A DNA stretch of 64,000 nt, taken from the NCBI GenBank assembly GCA_002812745.2, contig NCSJ02000190.1:19079-83078 (forward strand), given 5' to 3'. Positions 9,300 through 22,890 of this stretch are shown in pieces. This DNA comes from Scytalidium lignicola. Lineage: Eukaryota > Ascomycota > Leotiomycetes. The first letter of the stretch is position 1. Every line of letters begins with the position of its first letter. Both the position numbers and the translations under genes were made by a program. The notes beneath the pieces are model-generated. The model saw only the letters and a program-made list of their open reading frames with translations. It searched no databases and was not told the origin of the DNA.

Positions 9300-12060
9300 A
9301 TGTGTTGAATTAAGCATAGTAAAAGGTTGTGTAATCAGGGTTACTCAAATATATTATAATATTATACAATAGTAATTATGTACAAGTAGAAGAGTTAACT
9401 AATGGAAAGAAAGAAGTTATGTAAGATATGATAAATGAGATAACACTGGATATCACAACATATTCTTATGTTATTGAAGTATTGAAAATTAATGTAAAAG
9501 TACTTTAAATCCTATATAAAAACAAATATAGAGACATTTGAACTATAAAACAAAATGTTGTAAATATAATACTAAAGCTTGAAATAAGAGTTTTTATTAA
9601 TTTAAAATGATCGATTTCAGACTTAATAAATTTATAAACTTTGTATATTTGACTAAATTCAAAGCTTTTGTAAGGTTATCAATTATTATATCTATAATAA
9701 GGATATAATTCAAAACAATCTTTCTTGACTATACTTTTTCATATACAAAGTGATATCTGATATCAATATGTTTAGCCTTTTTTGATTGTTTAATAGTCTT
9801 AATCATAGAAAAGAAGCTTTGATTATTATTATTCAAGGTAATCTTAGAGTTTATAATGTTAACCTAGAGTTTTGATAACAATCTGGCTAATTATATAACT
9901 TTATGTGAAGCTTCAGAAAGTATATAATATTTAACTTTTGTAATAAACAGTATAATATAAGATAATTGTTAACAATGTTATAAAATAAAGTTTTCTCTTA
10001 AAAATAAAAGATAACTTATAATAAATCAACATATTTCTAAACAATTATTATAATCAGAGTTGTTAAAACCATAAAAATTAAGGTTTTTGTTCTTATCTTC
10101 TTTAAAGATTATATTAACATCTTAAGTACTTTAAAGATATTAAAAGACTTGTTTAACTAGTTTTAAGTATTATAAAGATGGATTTTGAAAGAATTATAAT
10201 AATCAAAAGACAGAAAAAGAAAGATCAAGATATGTTTATATTATAAGATATATAACAAAATTAACTTTTTCAGAATAAAGTTGTATATTCTAAAGAGTAA
10301 TTATACTATTATATTTAATTATGAACTTGGTTATATTTGTTTTAAAAGGAATAAAGTAAGGTTTAACATTGTTATACTCAAATCGATTAAGAATCTTCTT
10401 AACATACTTATCTTAGATAAGTAAAATAGTATATTTCTCTTAATCTTATATAATATATACTCTTAAGAATTAAAATACAAGTCTTATATTGATTATTTTG
10501 AATAAATTATAAAGAATTCACTTGACCTTGTTAAATTAAAAGCTTTTAAGATTAATAACTAGAAAATCGTCAATATAAGTATAAATAAAAATACTTAAAC
10601 ATTAATTAAAGAAGATATTAAGGTTAGATTGAAGAAGAAGAAAATTGATTTTAACTAATTTAGAATTAAGCTTTATTTGTTAATAATAAAGAGCTTGTTT
10701 CAATTTATACAAGGACTTTAAAAGAAGAAGAACAAGGTAATTGTTATTATTAATATTAGTATATTCAATATTAAGAGTTTAAAAATTCTCAACAGTGAAT
10801 TTCTCAAGGAGATTTATATAGATTTCTATGTTGATATTACTATTTAAAAAGGTTATAACAATGTTCATTTAATATATTTGTTAGTTATAAATAATAATAA
10901 CTAATATCAATATCTTTTATATTGTAAACTTGACAATATTTACTTAAGTTTGATTATAATCTACTTTATAATATTGTTTATACTCTTTAACTATAAACTT
11001 AGCTTTAAAGTATTTAATTTGACAATTTACATTATATTTGATATAATAGACTTATTAACCTTTTAAGGTATACTTTTTAAAAGGAAGTTAAGTAAGCTTA
11101 AAAGACTTAAGCTTTATAATTGTAATATCTTGTTATTCTTAAGAATATAAAGTATCAAGGGCTTCTTTATAAGATTTCGGTTTTGTAAGATTATTTGTTA
11201 TAGTTAAGGTATACCTTAAATTCAGAGTAGAATAAGTTGTAAAATAATAATTATAAGTTATAACAACTGTTAAAGGTTGATTAAGAATCTTTTCTTTATT
11301 AGGAAAGGCTTTAGAAATGACTAAAGATAAAGAAACAACTAAAGATAAAGCTTAAGTACTTGATTTTGCAATTTACAAGTATATAATATGATTTTTAGTA
11401 AAATCAATGTATAAAGTATTAGAATTGTTAAGACATCCTAGATTAAGCTTGTTCTTTAAGCTTTTTAAACAATTATAATTATGTTTAGTAAAAGTAATTA
11501 CTTAAGGAATCTCATCTTCAAAAACAATCTCCTTTTCCTTAGTAAGTTATATAACCTTCTTAAACATAAAGTTAAGTTATAAAGGAAGAGTTGTATCTTG
11601 TAAGGTAAAACATAAAGATAATGAAGAACATAAGGAACTAACTTTAATAATAGTTTCAACATCTTAAGCCTTGACAACAAGCTTTTCTGGATATAAATTA
11701 CCCTTAGTAAAGGTAATATAAGAAATGCAAACTAGCTTATAAGTATATAAGAGAACTTAATAATAATAAATCAAGTTACTTTTAAAGTTTAACAATATAC
11801 CTTCTTTAACTTTAGAAATTATCTTTTAAGAAGTTATACAATATTCTTTATTAATATATATAAAGATTTTAGAATTAATAATATAAAGGTTTAATAGATT
11901 AAGCTTGTAATTAGTATTAAAAGAAGAAACTTATTTTATAAAAGCTTTAAATAAAGTAATATTACTTATAAAAGTTCTAGTTACAAGATAATTATTAATA
12001 TATATAGTTGATTTATATACTTTGTTCTAGAGTATAAGAGGAATACGTGTATTATACCTA
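9300..12060 (-). mobile_element. RIP-degraded Ty1/Copia retrotransposon relic
   Basis: The minus strand at 9728-9775 reads KHIDIRYHFVYEKV, the RNase H C-terminal signature of Ty1/Copia, followed by DNLTKAL. At about 10550-10600 it reads TYIDDFLVIN, the reverse transcriptase YxDD box. Everything between and to the right is AT-rich with stops in all frames; only a 60-codon leucine/lysine-rich fragment survives at 11498-11680. The 3' LTR should lie left of 9640 and perhaps begins TGTTGAATTAAGC at about 9302. Right border is set only by the composition change near 12060. Confidence 0.75.
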
Positions 12061-12589
12061 GCTTAGCTATATCTTTAGACAAAAAGCTGGGAACGAGCTA
12101 AAAGGAGCCAAATTAAAATGAAATCAAAACCTGAATATAAACACGTCATATATTCGGTAATTGGCCGATGAACTCGCTTAATAGAATAATTTATATTATA
12201 ACAGGAGTGTAAAGGGGCTCATAGTCATTTATTCTCTTAAGCAAATTTTATAATAGCATGCTATTTTTTGGAATCTATTAAGGCTACAGTATAAGACTAA
12301 TAAGTATGAAGTCCTTAAAAAATAATACTTAAAATTAGAATTGGTTTATCGGCTATAATATTTAAAGTATGGTGATGGAGTTTAACGGACCCAGAATTTA
12401 GATTGTAGATGATTTGCGATACTACGGCAATGTAGTTATTTACAAATTGCATTCTATTAACATTGTTGCCATCCAATCCTCTGTCCGTTGCTGTACCATA
12501 TAGAAAGTGGGCCACTTTTACAAAGTATATAATAGCCCTATAATAAGATATTACTATACTAATCCACTGACTTCTTATTCACACAATCT
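12061..12589. other. intergenic, 3' side of gEgh16-like gene
   Basis: Composition returns towards normal. I see only a 66-codon ORF on the minus strand without recognisable content. No repeat or RNA gene recognised. Confidence 0.35.
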
Positions 12590-13808
12590 TCAGTTTGTAT
12601 CATCTAGAAGCAACCGCCTTGCCCACCTCATCCTTATGTTCCTGTTATTTTTCGGTCTGCTATTTCCATCATTTCCGTTGTGACCTTTCCGGGTAGTTGA
12701 AGTGGTCGTTGTCACAACTGCAGACGCGGCTGCCGTTCCAACATTAGAGAGGGAAAGCGTCTGAGTAGGTGAGGTCTTCGTAGTGACAGAAATCTTGAGA
12801 AGGGCTATAATATAATTAGCGAATAAAGTGACTCGGTAACATATCTCATGTACCATTGACGGCAGCCAAGCCTTGAACAGCCTCGCCCGTTCCGGCCTGC
12901 TGGTTTGCAGCTACAGCAGCTGGGAAATCAAGTTGGTCCTGAGCCACTTGTTTATTTACTTCATCTAATGATATACCGGTTGTAATCTGGTTTGCGGAAT
13001 TCACATTTAGTTTGATGTCTGTTTGTTGTACGGCAAAGCAGCCACCAAATGGTCCCGCTTGGGCGTTGTTACGACACCGAACGGTGCAGATGTTACCAGT
13101 CGAACCTAGGAAGATAAGCATTAGATGCAATTATCTGATATAATGAGGATATGTTCTACCTCCTATACAGGCAAGGTCGTTTGGTAACATAACCGTTATG
13201 TTGAAGTCTTGAGTCTTAGCCTGGGACAGACCGTTCACTCCTGGTATGTTGTGCTCGACAGTCAAGTTATGGGAAATAATACCGGCATTACCTAGAACTA
13301 TCAGCGGTGAAATGACCTCAACTCGTGTTACTCACTTGTCTGATCAAGATCGCACGTATATGGACCGGCCCCATCTGCATTGACCTGATACTGTTAGCTT
13401 CGTTGAACGAGTTGAAGGATGAGTCCCACCTGGTGGATCGCCACTGTCAAAGTAGATCCCTTCTTAACAGACGTAACTGTGCCGGCAGCGAGTTGGTTTT
13501 CAGTGTTCTCTCCCACATCAATGTTACCAGTCAACTCGGTTCGTCCACATTCGTTGACGACATTAGAAGCGATCTCACTATCACGGATGATGGTCGTGTC
13601 TTGTTGGCATGGACTTATGGTTGTACAATTTCTCGCAATAGCAGGATCAACTGTGAAGAGGTCAGATTCTTTGTTCCTCGACTATAGAGCACCAACCTTG
13701 AAAGCCAATACTAGCTGGTGAGCCCAACTCTCCTTGAGCCGCTAGGATAACAGCATGGGCATTGCAAAGTGATAGCAAGGCAGCACTGAAAAAGAAAGTG
13801 AAATACAT
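12590..13808 (-). CDS. gEgh16/GAS1-type secreted protein, about 326 aa, six exons
   Basis: Secreted protein of the fungal gEgh16 family, whose known members include appressorium-stage proteins Gas1/Gas2 of Magnaporthe and Egh16 of powdery mildew; biochemical function unknown. Exons, 5' to 3': 13808-13697, 13650-13430, 13384-13336, 13291-13160, 13105-12854, 12804-12590; introns 44-54 bp, GT...AG, all in frame. The N-terminus MYFTFFFSAALLSLCNAHA is a good signal peptide. Family markers are GFQVDPAIARNC, a cluster of cysteines, and ICTVRCRNNAQAGPFGGCF. The C-terminus has a Thr/Ser-rich stretch and a basic tail. Skipping the last intron ends the protein 71 codons early at a TGA near 12846, so the C-terminal exon is the least certain piece. 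It stands alone between a transposon block and a gene-poor stretch. Confidence 0.87.
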
Positions 13809-16504
13809 ATTGAAAATAGGTGACCTGCACGAGAATAAAAGGAGGAAAGAATACGAAATTATTGGAGAATCACCTGGACTCTTAGACTAGCAAAGAAGAT
13901 AGGAAATAGGATACGGATCCATTGAAAGATAATACTTATCTTTATCTTTGTTGTTGGGGACTAAGCATGGCCATACAGTTCTACTGCCGAGAAGCATTGC
14001 TGCCGTATCCCAATTGCCAGCGTCGCGGGTGTGTGGATCTTGTATCCCATTATTTCACTATAAAACAAACCACTTAGACGAGTGAAACAGCGGAAAAGAG
14101 TCTCAAAACAGGAAAGCCGGATCTGTTGCACAATAGGAGGTATCTTAGCCCGCTACAAATACGTCTCTAAGTATATTATGCAACATTTTGACGATTGATT
14201 TGCATTCACGTAAGTTTGGGCGTTCAATGTTGGTGTGGATGAGTTGGCGCTTAACATCAACAAAACGCGTGATTGCAGAAGTATTATCACACCAGAAATG
14301 AGTTTGTTGAAACAAGTGCCAAGACAGGTAAATCCAGTTAAGCTGTTTTGGAGATCTATTTCAGCAGGTCAGAGTTGTTCTAAGGGTCGCTGGAGGGCAT
14401 AAGGGGGTTTCAAGGCTGATGGAACCCTCACGATTAATGAATCGGTGCAGTTATCAAATTGAATATCGGTTGGAGATGCCTGAAAATGGCTTTCGTGTTG
14501 GTGATGCCATTAGCTTTAGACGATTGTGGGTACACATCCGACGCCCTTGCTTAGTGATCATCTTCCTTGAAACTGCGACAGAGAAAGGCCGCTCAATGAA
14601 GGTTGGGCAAGTGAAGCCGACGATGAGAGCGGGTCGTATCAGCGTCCCCTTTTACTCCACTAATATTAGATCCCCACCAATTTGGCGACAAGGATGGAGC
14701 TAGTCCTTGGGACTGGTGTAAGGTACAGTATTAGAGGTGGATAAGACTTTAATGCTGCTTTAGAGTAACTCGTTTCAAGTATCAGGCCATACGTTGTCTA
14801 TCCTCAAGGTCAGTGACGGACGCAGGCCTCTCACACTAATGATAGATTGCGCTGCCCGCTCCGCTCGCCTTTCCTTCTGTCCCTTTCCTGATATTCAGTC
14901 TCTCTTTCCACAGCAGTCTGGTGTCTAAACTCACATATCTCATCCTCTGTAATTTATCTAAGTTTTCCCAGTTCTATCATCTATTTAGTTTCTGGAATTG
15001 ATATAAGCTGTCTATCTAACATATTTCTATAAAACTACTTTTACGAATATATTAAGTTATATTTGAGGATTATATATAATCTAACCAGAAAGCATACTTT
15101 AATTTTATATTTAATCTTTTAATCTTTGATTTATATATGTTTCTTGTATAAATGGAGTAACTCAACTTGCCTACCAGCTCCAGTCGCTATCAAACGAGTA
15201 GGGCGGAATCAGCTGAGACTTGTGAATGGGACGCGTTGGTTTCGTACCACAAGGAACCAAGATCATCTATAGGAGGAATAGTGGTAGTTGTCTAAGTATC
15301 ATATAGGTGCCCAAGCGATTGGGCGGAGGAATGACCGGATAGTTGTGAGGTTGACGACAATACGGATATTAATGATGCGATTTTGCCCAGCGACCAACGC
15401 TACACTTTATCTGTTTTGATTATAGTATTATAAAACAAAATTTATCTTAATTTGGGCCTTGAAAGAAGATTATACAAGTAAATCATGAATAAAAATAGAA
15501 GTTTTACTTTGCAATTAGTATAAGGAATGTTATGCCAGTACTGCCTGATGTTCAACTGATTCAAGTTACACTGAAGGACCCACAAGTTAGTTCTCCAGTC
15601 AATCGTGCATATATCCATACATATTCCTAGAAACATTAGATTGAGTTTGATTTCCTTTTCCCTTGCTTCATTGACTAACACTTTGTATGAGCTAAAAATT
15701 AAAGATAATGTAAGTTACACACGAAGGGGGCAAGGAATTCAGTTCCTTTCCTACGTACATACAAAATCCCCCGCATGAGGAAGTTAGGGTTTACAGCCTC
15801 ATATGGGTATTTCCGTACAGTATCTCCTTACCCCTCAAGATACGCCTAAAGTTCAAGGAGTGCTAAAAGGAGAACAGGAAGATGAAAACAGTTGATATTC
15901 CGGTATTATAAAGCATAAACAACTTAATTGTCAGCTTAGAACAGGACTTTATCAGCGTATGAGTTGCACCGTGTAATACAGACAACGACCTACTACCGTT
16001 GGCATCTCTTGTGGTTAGACCTCGTATAAGAAGCGTATTTCATACGCAAGTAAAGGATCGCATAGTCAATTTAGAGTATCACGTGGAGTAATGATAAAAT
16101 TAGAGCTTGAAAAAAGACCAGAAGATCAATGTGTCCGAGCTTTTGTCATAGTAGTCAACCGTATTTATATAACAATGGACTATACACAGGAGTCTGATGC
16201 AAAGTATCAGCGGTAATTCAAACAAATGTTTTTAAATGTAGTGGAATAATAAACTTAGATCATACTTACATTTTGATAAAGAAAAGCTTTTTGAATTTTA
16301 TTTTATTAGAAACTATACAACTTCATTTAAAGAATCTTGTTATTCTCTCGTGTTTATCAACCTTGTCTTGAGCGGGATGATGTATTATGATATGTATGCT
16401 CTTATAAATACAATAGTTGCAGGCACCTATATATGACTCAAGTTTAGGAGACATAACTAACAATCTTCATATTTCGCCTTTATTTCCTAAACGTCATGGT
16501 ATGA
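13809..16504. other. gene-poor stretch of 2.7 kb
   Basis: It should hold the gEgh16-like promoter at its left edge. Remaining ORFs (for example 94 codons at 14419-14703 on +) show no family features and have stops in close alternatives. The middle (15000-15150) is AT-rich. I recognise no RNA gene or transposon. Confidence 0.4.
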
Positions 16505-19500
16505 TCACCATTGTGACAGAGTAGTACACTTGATTATTGCCATCTCGCCATTATGTGGAATGAGAAAAGTTCTATCAGCAAGTAGCGCACTCAAATTCAA
16601 GCAATTGTCGTTCAGCCAGTCTTGTGGTAGAAAGTAGTGTCGGTGGACCTTTATAACTAGTGGATTTGTCCCCAAACGCCATGAACACATCCAGTATTCT
16701 TTATCTAGGAAAATAAGGCGGTTCTTCGATAGTACACTCAGTGGAATTTCAATCTGAGACTGGATCTCGCTGGGAATATGATCCGGTGAAACTAGAGCGC
16801 CAGTCTCTTCTCCATTCGGCAAAATGGTCGCTGTATCTAAGAGTGCAGTGAGATATCTTGGGCTTTTCTCATGAGGTAATTGATAGTGCATGAGAATATG
16901 AGACCCGGAAGGGGTAGGAATAAGGTTCCGTATTTGTATCTCGTTGTTTAAATGATCCAAGGCAACATCATTTTTCTGTGAATTAACGTTGATTCTGAAA
17001 CAGCTGCTGTTGGTGTACTGGCTACCTCACTTTCAGCCTCACTCTCCTGCTCATTCTCTTCCATGTGTATTAAAATATTTGGTTCCCAGACATTGCAGAA
17101 TTGTCCTCGTAAATCGTATAAGCGTTTACTATCTGGGCTGAATTAGATAGCGTAGACCATACTCTCACAAGAGAGTTGATAGATAAGGGCGAAGTGTTGG
17201 AAGTTATAGAGCTTGATCATACCAAGGTTATCTCCTGTGGCGAAAAGTTTCCCTTCTGAGCTAGAAGCAACAATGGAAGCACCAGCATCGATCTTTCGAC
17301 GTATGTCATCATGAGGATTCCACTTGAATACATGGCCACCCATATAAAGACCGAGCAATTCGCTAGATTGAGGTTGCCAGAGGATCTGATCTACAACTGT
17401 CCAAGAGTTTCCAGCATATTCTTGATTGCGCTTGAATCTATTGATTAGTTCTGAGGGGTCTGTTTCCCAGATACTCAATGGAGAACCTCGGTAACCAACA
17501 GCCAAGTATGTCACAGTTGCATCGAATGCTATGCAATATGGCACATTGTTAACATGCCGGCCCAAAGTTGTATCATCTTTCAAAAGGCCCTCGTTCAGCA
17601 CCGACCGAGTTGGTGTATTACTTCTCAGGTGGGCCACTCGAACCACTCGATCGGTAGAACCGATGTACAAGATAGCACTGTCAGGAGAGAATTTGATCGT
17701 CAACGCTCTACTTCCAGCAGGGGTTTCGATCCTGTATAGTACCTCCCCTGTCTTGTCGGACCATACTTTGGTACTCTGAAATCCATATAACACAAGAAAG
17801 TTGCTGCAATGACTGAAGTCCATTATGCTCACTCGTTCCTCATGTCTCAAAGTATGTTTGGCCTCAAAAGTTAATGAATTGTAGATTACAATCTGCCCGG
17901 CAGCCGTGAAAACTGCGAAATGACCCCCCGAACAGATTATTGTCAAGGTCTGGGTTTCTGGTCCTAGCGATAATTTGGCCAAATTGTCATCCCATATGGT
18001 GTTAGAGATACCCTTCACAGAAACACTCTGTGGCAGTAACCCATACTGGTTGAATTGCCGATGTATCATGGAATTGACTGGGCAGAAGGGCGGTATTTGG
18101 CTATATATTGAAGAGGGGCTGGCTATTAGATTACCACCGAATTTTCCGAGCACTTTCAGGAAATCCGTTGCCCATGATTCTACTAACTCAAGATCTTCAA
18201 GACGATGTGTTAAGAGGTTTGTGGCGGAAGTGCGGGCTCTCTTCTTTCACACATAAGCGCTGAGGATTTTTGAGGAGTAGACGAGCACTTTTAAACGGTT
18301 GTGGGAAGCTAAAGCTGCAATCCATGCCGGGACGGAATTTCCTTTCGAAAATTTGGTTCGAAGCGATAATGGCTCATCTGAGTCAGTTGGACTTAGATTC
18401 AGGTGATATACCCAAAACTCGATGGCATATACAACGAATCTCTGTTTTTCAGGAGTATTTTGCAGTGTGTTTTGACGCTTTTCTTCACGGCGGGAGAGTC
18501 TCTCGTCCAGTTGATGAACAACCCTTCATGGCTCTTCGAGACGTTAACGGCCAATTCAGAGTGTGTTGTCGTGATGAATTCTTTAGCTGTTTGATGCACC
18601 ATTCCCAGCTGATCTTTTGAGTCTACAATTACGAATTGACCGCATACACGGCTGATTGCGAAACGTAGCTCCAGTAGAACAGCAAACTCGGGCTTTAGAG
18701 CTTGCGATAATTCGTCTAGCATCAGCGGTCGACGTGAACATACTGCCCATGTCAGAACAGTCTTTGCGAGAAGTCGGTCGCGAGGTTTCGAAGTGTTCAG
18801 GATTGAGGATTCCATGCGTTGGTACAACTGCTGCATACCATGAGGAATACCGGCCAATGTTTCATCGAGGTCCTCTTGAGAATTGCATTTCATGATCTCT
18901 ATCACAGCTAGACTGGCCCATAAGAAATTTCCTCCGGCTCCATCGACTAACTTTTGGACGACCTAAGACTTGAACTCATCGGAAGTATGCATAAACAGGA
19001 CTCCCTTCTCAACATGCGTACGGATATCTCTCTTCGTATCTTCGATCGGAATGTATATCACTCGTGCATTAACAGCCAACCGATCAAATGTCGATATGAG
19101 TTCTGGTGTCCGCCGGCTGTCCAACAATACCTTAATAGGTGCTGGAGAGTTTGACATAGTGTGCATTAACTGAACTAGCAGCTGCGGGTGGTTTGATTCG
19201 TCAAGCGCGTCTATAACCCAGTACATCGTGGTGTGAAATCTCATAGAGAATAGAACATGAAATATCTTCTCCCAGATGACTTTTGGATCTATCTTTTCTA
19301 ATGTTGTAGTGGAGAACCTCATGTCATTTAGAGCACGATGAAACAAAGGTAGCTGCTGTGCAATTTGGAAGGCAAGTGATCTTAAGCAGGCACTCAGAGA
19401 ACGCTTTGAGTGATCTCCGAAACGGGAAAAATAGTAGACACATGATGATTCTCGTAGTAGATGATTGATAATGAATGACGAAAGAACGGATTTGCCATTA

Positions 19501-20475
19501 GCTGGCAAAGCATATAGCCAGAGGAAGCTAGGGCTAGAACTTTCAGAGATCCATTTTTGGAACTGAGAGCTGGAAAGAATCCATTCACAAGTTCCAGGAG
19601 TCCATCGCTTCTGGAAAAACTCGAGGTCTTCATTCTGGTTCTCTGAGGCCGCTAGTAACTCTTCCAAATGCTGCAATTGGCTTCTGCCTTGTGTTCCAAG
19701 AAGACGTTGTCCTTGAGATAGCTCAGTTTTTGTATTATGACGGGAGTGAATCGGCGGGGATAGGTAGTTAAGCTGATATTGATCATTTTGCTTCGCTATA
19801 GAGAGAATTGTAACATACCTGTCGAACGGAAGCGCTCAACCAAGGTTTTTAGGGCATTTCTGACACTGATATAATTAGAATCCTGGGCGCGCTCAAACTT
19901 GCAAACATTATGATGGTCCGCATGTAAAGCTTTCAAAATCTCGCCGGGGTAGCCGAGAATGGAGGAGTCCTTTTCGAGGACCATCTTTTCCAACTGTTAG
20001 AATATCTCTCTTTTCAGAAAAGGCTTCAAACCTTGCAACAATTTCTTTAGCCCGACAGGGGTCTGCAAGGTTTCATAGAATGCCTATTCGACTGATATGT
20101 TAAGCATGAGAAGTCTGTCAAGGCTGGAAAGTCTTTACCTTTTTAACCTCAAGGCCACCCATAGAATGAACAATAAAAATGATGGGTCTCTGAAGTAGCA
20201 AGGGTGTCTGTCAGCTGGTCAACCGGCAAATTCAAGCTGGTTATGAGTATTACTTCTCCAATTCCCAGCTCCTCGAGATTCTCATTCTTGGCAAATTTCA
20301 TCGAGTACAACAACTCTTTCGCGAAGTCCGCAATTCCTGATATTGACGCCGGCCCAGTAGAGGCCCAATGAGCATTGTATCCAAAAGATAATATACTGGC
20401 GGACTGAATGCCGGGTTCGCCTGCGAGCCACTTATTGGGCCAAATAATAGGAGGGATAAGAGTGCTCGCAACTGA
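16505..20475 (-). pseudogene. NLR-like NACHT-WD40 protein gene, disrupted
   Basis: Fungal STAND/NLR-type protein: N-terminal alpha/beta-hydrolase effector, NACHT NTPase, winged-helix region, WD40 repeats and the usual C-terminal block. The hydrolase part at about 20475-20140 has PNKWLAGEPGI, SFGYNAHW and, after an intron (GTAATA...CAG), the elbow IIFIVHSMGG. NACHT lies in 19676-18966: degenerate P-loop LPANGKSV and Walker B-like WVIDALDES. Winged-helix part 18962-18400 (WAVCSRRPLMLDELSQAL). WD40 part 18250-17143 (KFGGNLI, IPPFCPVNSM). C-terminal block 16960-16505 (WMCSWRLG, HYFLPQDWL). Lesions: TAG at 18963, a frameshift near 18500, TGA at 18247, TAA at 17143, and a frameshift near 16965. The start is not found; the hydrolase domain looks cut at 20475. 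In living relatives such proteins act in non-self recognition and cell death. Confidence 0.85.
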
Positions 20476-22890
20476 CGGCTCGTTTAATTATTGCTGTATT
20501 ACCATGAAATAATTACTAGGGCTTTTTACAGGCTAATTACTTATTCAAAGGCGAAGCCAGCCGGAGCCACATGCAAGAATACGAGCTAATCTTACATCAA
20601 GAAAATAAAATCGGGTAACTTGCACTTGTAGAAGCTGCCCTTTTTTTAATTAGTGTTTATCATAACTTTCCTGTTATACGAGTCATATTGGACCGTAGTT
20701 CCGAAGCCGTTCTATTACAATCCCAGGCACTCACGCTAAAAGACCACCAGCATTCGCATTCGCCCTTTGTCTTTCGAGCAATAGGGCTGTAATCCGTAGC
20801 TAACCACAACCAGGACCCAGTGTTTTGCCAAAGCAGTGATTTCTACGCCCACGCAGAAGCGGTGTGATAGTGTGATCAGACATGCCAGGACAAAAGAAAT
20901 TGGACTAATTGCAATTGCAGTACACGTACCGCACCCTACAGAACAGTGGAGTATAATAAAGTACAGGATCACGTCCAAACGGTGATCGAGATGCTGGACT
21001 TGGAACGGTCCCTGGAGGCCGAACATGTCAATGCTAATGCCAATGCCAAAGAGCTATCACCAGCTTCAGATGTCGTTCAAAAAAGCCCACCACGAAACAG
21101 AGTGCAAGATGTGGATGTAGTACCTTATTCGCAGAATGCGACGACTCAACACCTGTACACAGTGTATTCTACGAATTTATAACACTCCTAAGGCAATGTC
21201 TATAAAGTTAAGATTAAGTCAAAAGAACTGAGTCAACAATTATACTTACGCGCTATATCCTCCTTTCGACTCTAAACGAAGTCATAAGTTGACGATTTAC
21301 GATTACCTCAACGCTTTATAACATCATCACAATGAAGACAAATCTCACAAACGAAATGCAACTCCTAAGGCAACTAACTATGTGTGTATGCACATATGCT
21401 TATAATATAGAATAAACACTTTAACTTAACCTTCTATATACTACTCAGACCTTACTTTAATGCTAAGCTTGAAGAAAAAAGATAAAACAAGGACTCTCAA
21501 CTACAGTAGCCGAGAGAACCTCAAATGAATGGGCAGCATTTACGCACAAAATACTTTCTAAGGTTTTCAAGAGTACTATAACACTACAAGATCAAAGACC
21601 CAGGACTGTTTATAAGAAAAGTTTTTCGCTCTTTATAGTGTTTAACTCTCTTTTAAATAATACTTTATATGTAAAACCTTAACTTAACACGTACTTATAC
21701 CCTCCAAGAGGTCACCAGGGTAGCAAGTCTTGAACTTAACCCGATGGACGTAAATAAATACCACCACCATCATCATCATCACTGGTGAAGGTCTTAAGTG
21801 GATAATTACTATAATATTTTTAAATGTAGATTTTGCCTAACAAGCTGTTCGAGGGGATAATATACTAAGGGTTTAATTTAAATTGTTTATATAATTCCGA
21901 AGCTTATAATCTTTAGAATTTAATGAAATAATTTAATGAAAACAAAATTATATTTAAAATAATGTAATAATAGTTTTTATATTGCCGGTCATTGAGCAAG
22001 TAGTCACGTTAGTGGTTTAACCTATATAATTAAACCAGTATATGCATATCAGAGTGAGTACAGTAATGACTACGTTCGCGAGCGCATTGAGGAACAAGTG
22101 AAGATCCTCTTAGTAAATATCAGGAATAATTTCAATAATAAAGAACATTCATACTTATTTGCCATTATGAGTGGAATTTCCAACTTTAATTGGTTGATCG
22201 GCTATTTATCGGCTTTGCTAGACTACTATAGAGTTATGTTTTTCATGGAAGGAAACTAGAGTAAGTGTAGATGGTTTATTCTAATTAATGACCATGCTAT
22301 AGAAGATATGGATTTTCATTTATATATCTCTATCTAGAGCCACATATGACCTTTCTTAATGAACAGTATAACGAGTTTTGAGATTTGGATGTTTAGTCTG
22401 GCTATATTAACCTCAAATACGATGTTTCTGTATCATTCATTACAGTTCGGTGATTTGGACCTTTTTCGTTCTATTTTCTTTATTCCTTGATAGATCTATG
22501 AGTGTTCAGTCATGTACGTAAGTACTATATCGATATTGACTTTGTATAAATCCCCGCTTACGGGCAACCGCGTGTTAGCTAAAGCTTTGTCAGGATATGG
22601 GGCCACCATCATTCCATTCTTGAATTCTCCAATACCGCAGGGGATACACAATGCATGTATGACGTCAATAAATTGTACCTCACAGGCCACAACGCCATAC
22701 TTGGCGGTGTAAGAAGCATCTGATATGCCGATGATGGTATATAATAACTGGTAAAGAAAATTCTTTTATAACAAGTATTTTCCGAATTTTATTTCTAGTC
22801 GGTTAAAACGTCAAAAAAATTAAAAAATATCTCCATTCGAATAACGAAATAACACTTGCGACTATTTCTACAACACAACAAATACCTAAT
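20476..22890. other. gene-poor stretch between NLR pseudogene and HSP20 gene
   Basis: Mixed composition, AT-rich from 21800 to 22400. A 78-codon ORF at 20946-21182 (+) contains a short Asn-Ala repeat (NANANA) and could be the tail of an old gene, but nothing supports it. Overlapping 64-66 codon ORFs occur on both strands at 22496-22712. A short CAC/CAT triplet run lies at 21761-21782. No function recognised. Confidence 0.35.
22756..22763. promoter_or_regulatory. possible heat-shock element core
   Basis: GAAAATTC is an inverted pair of nGAAn units with two-base spacing, 128 bp upstream of the small heat-shock gene. TTC/GAA units also occur near 22780 and 22835. The family is normally heat-shock-factor driven, but a short AT-rich match is weak evidence. 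Confidence 0.3.

Noticed and set aside
11498..11680. 60-codon Leu/Lys/Arg-rich ORF
   Set aside because: Part of the Copia relic, not a gene; kept only as a note there.
14419..14703. 94-codon ORF on the plus strand
   Set aside because: No domain-like pattern, no promoter or intron support, isolated in a gene-poor stretch; basic, Arg-rich composition is typical of chance ORFs.
18963..18965. Possibility that the NLR stop codon lies in an intron
   Set aside because: The frame directly before and after the TAG (HTSDEFKS / VVQKLVDGAGGNFLW) is family-like without a gap, so a nonsense change is the simpler reading.
20946..21182. 78-codon ORF with Asn-Ala repeat
   Set aside because: Could be the tail of an old gene, but no joining exon or family was found; left in the gap description.
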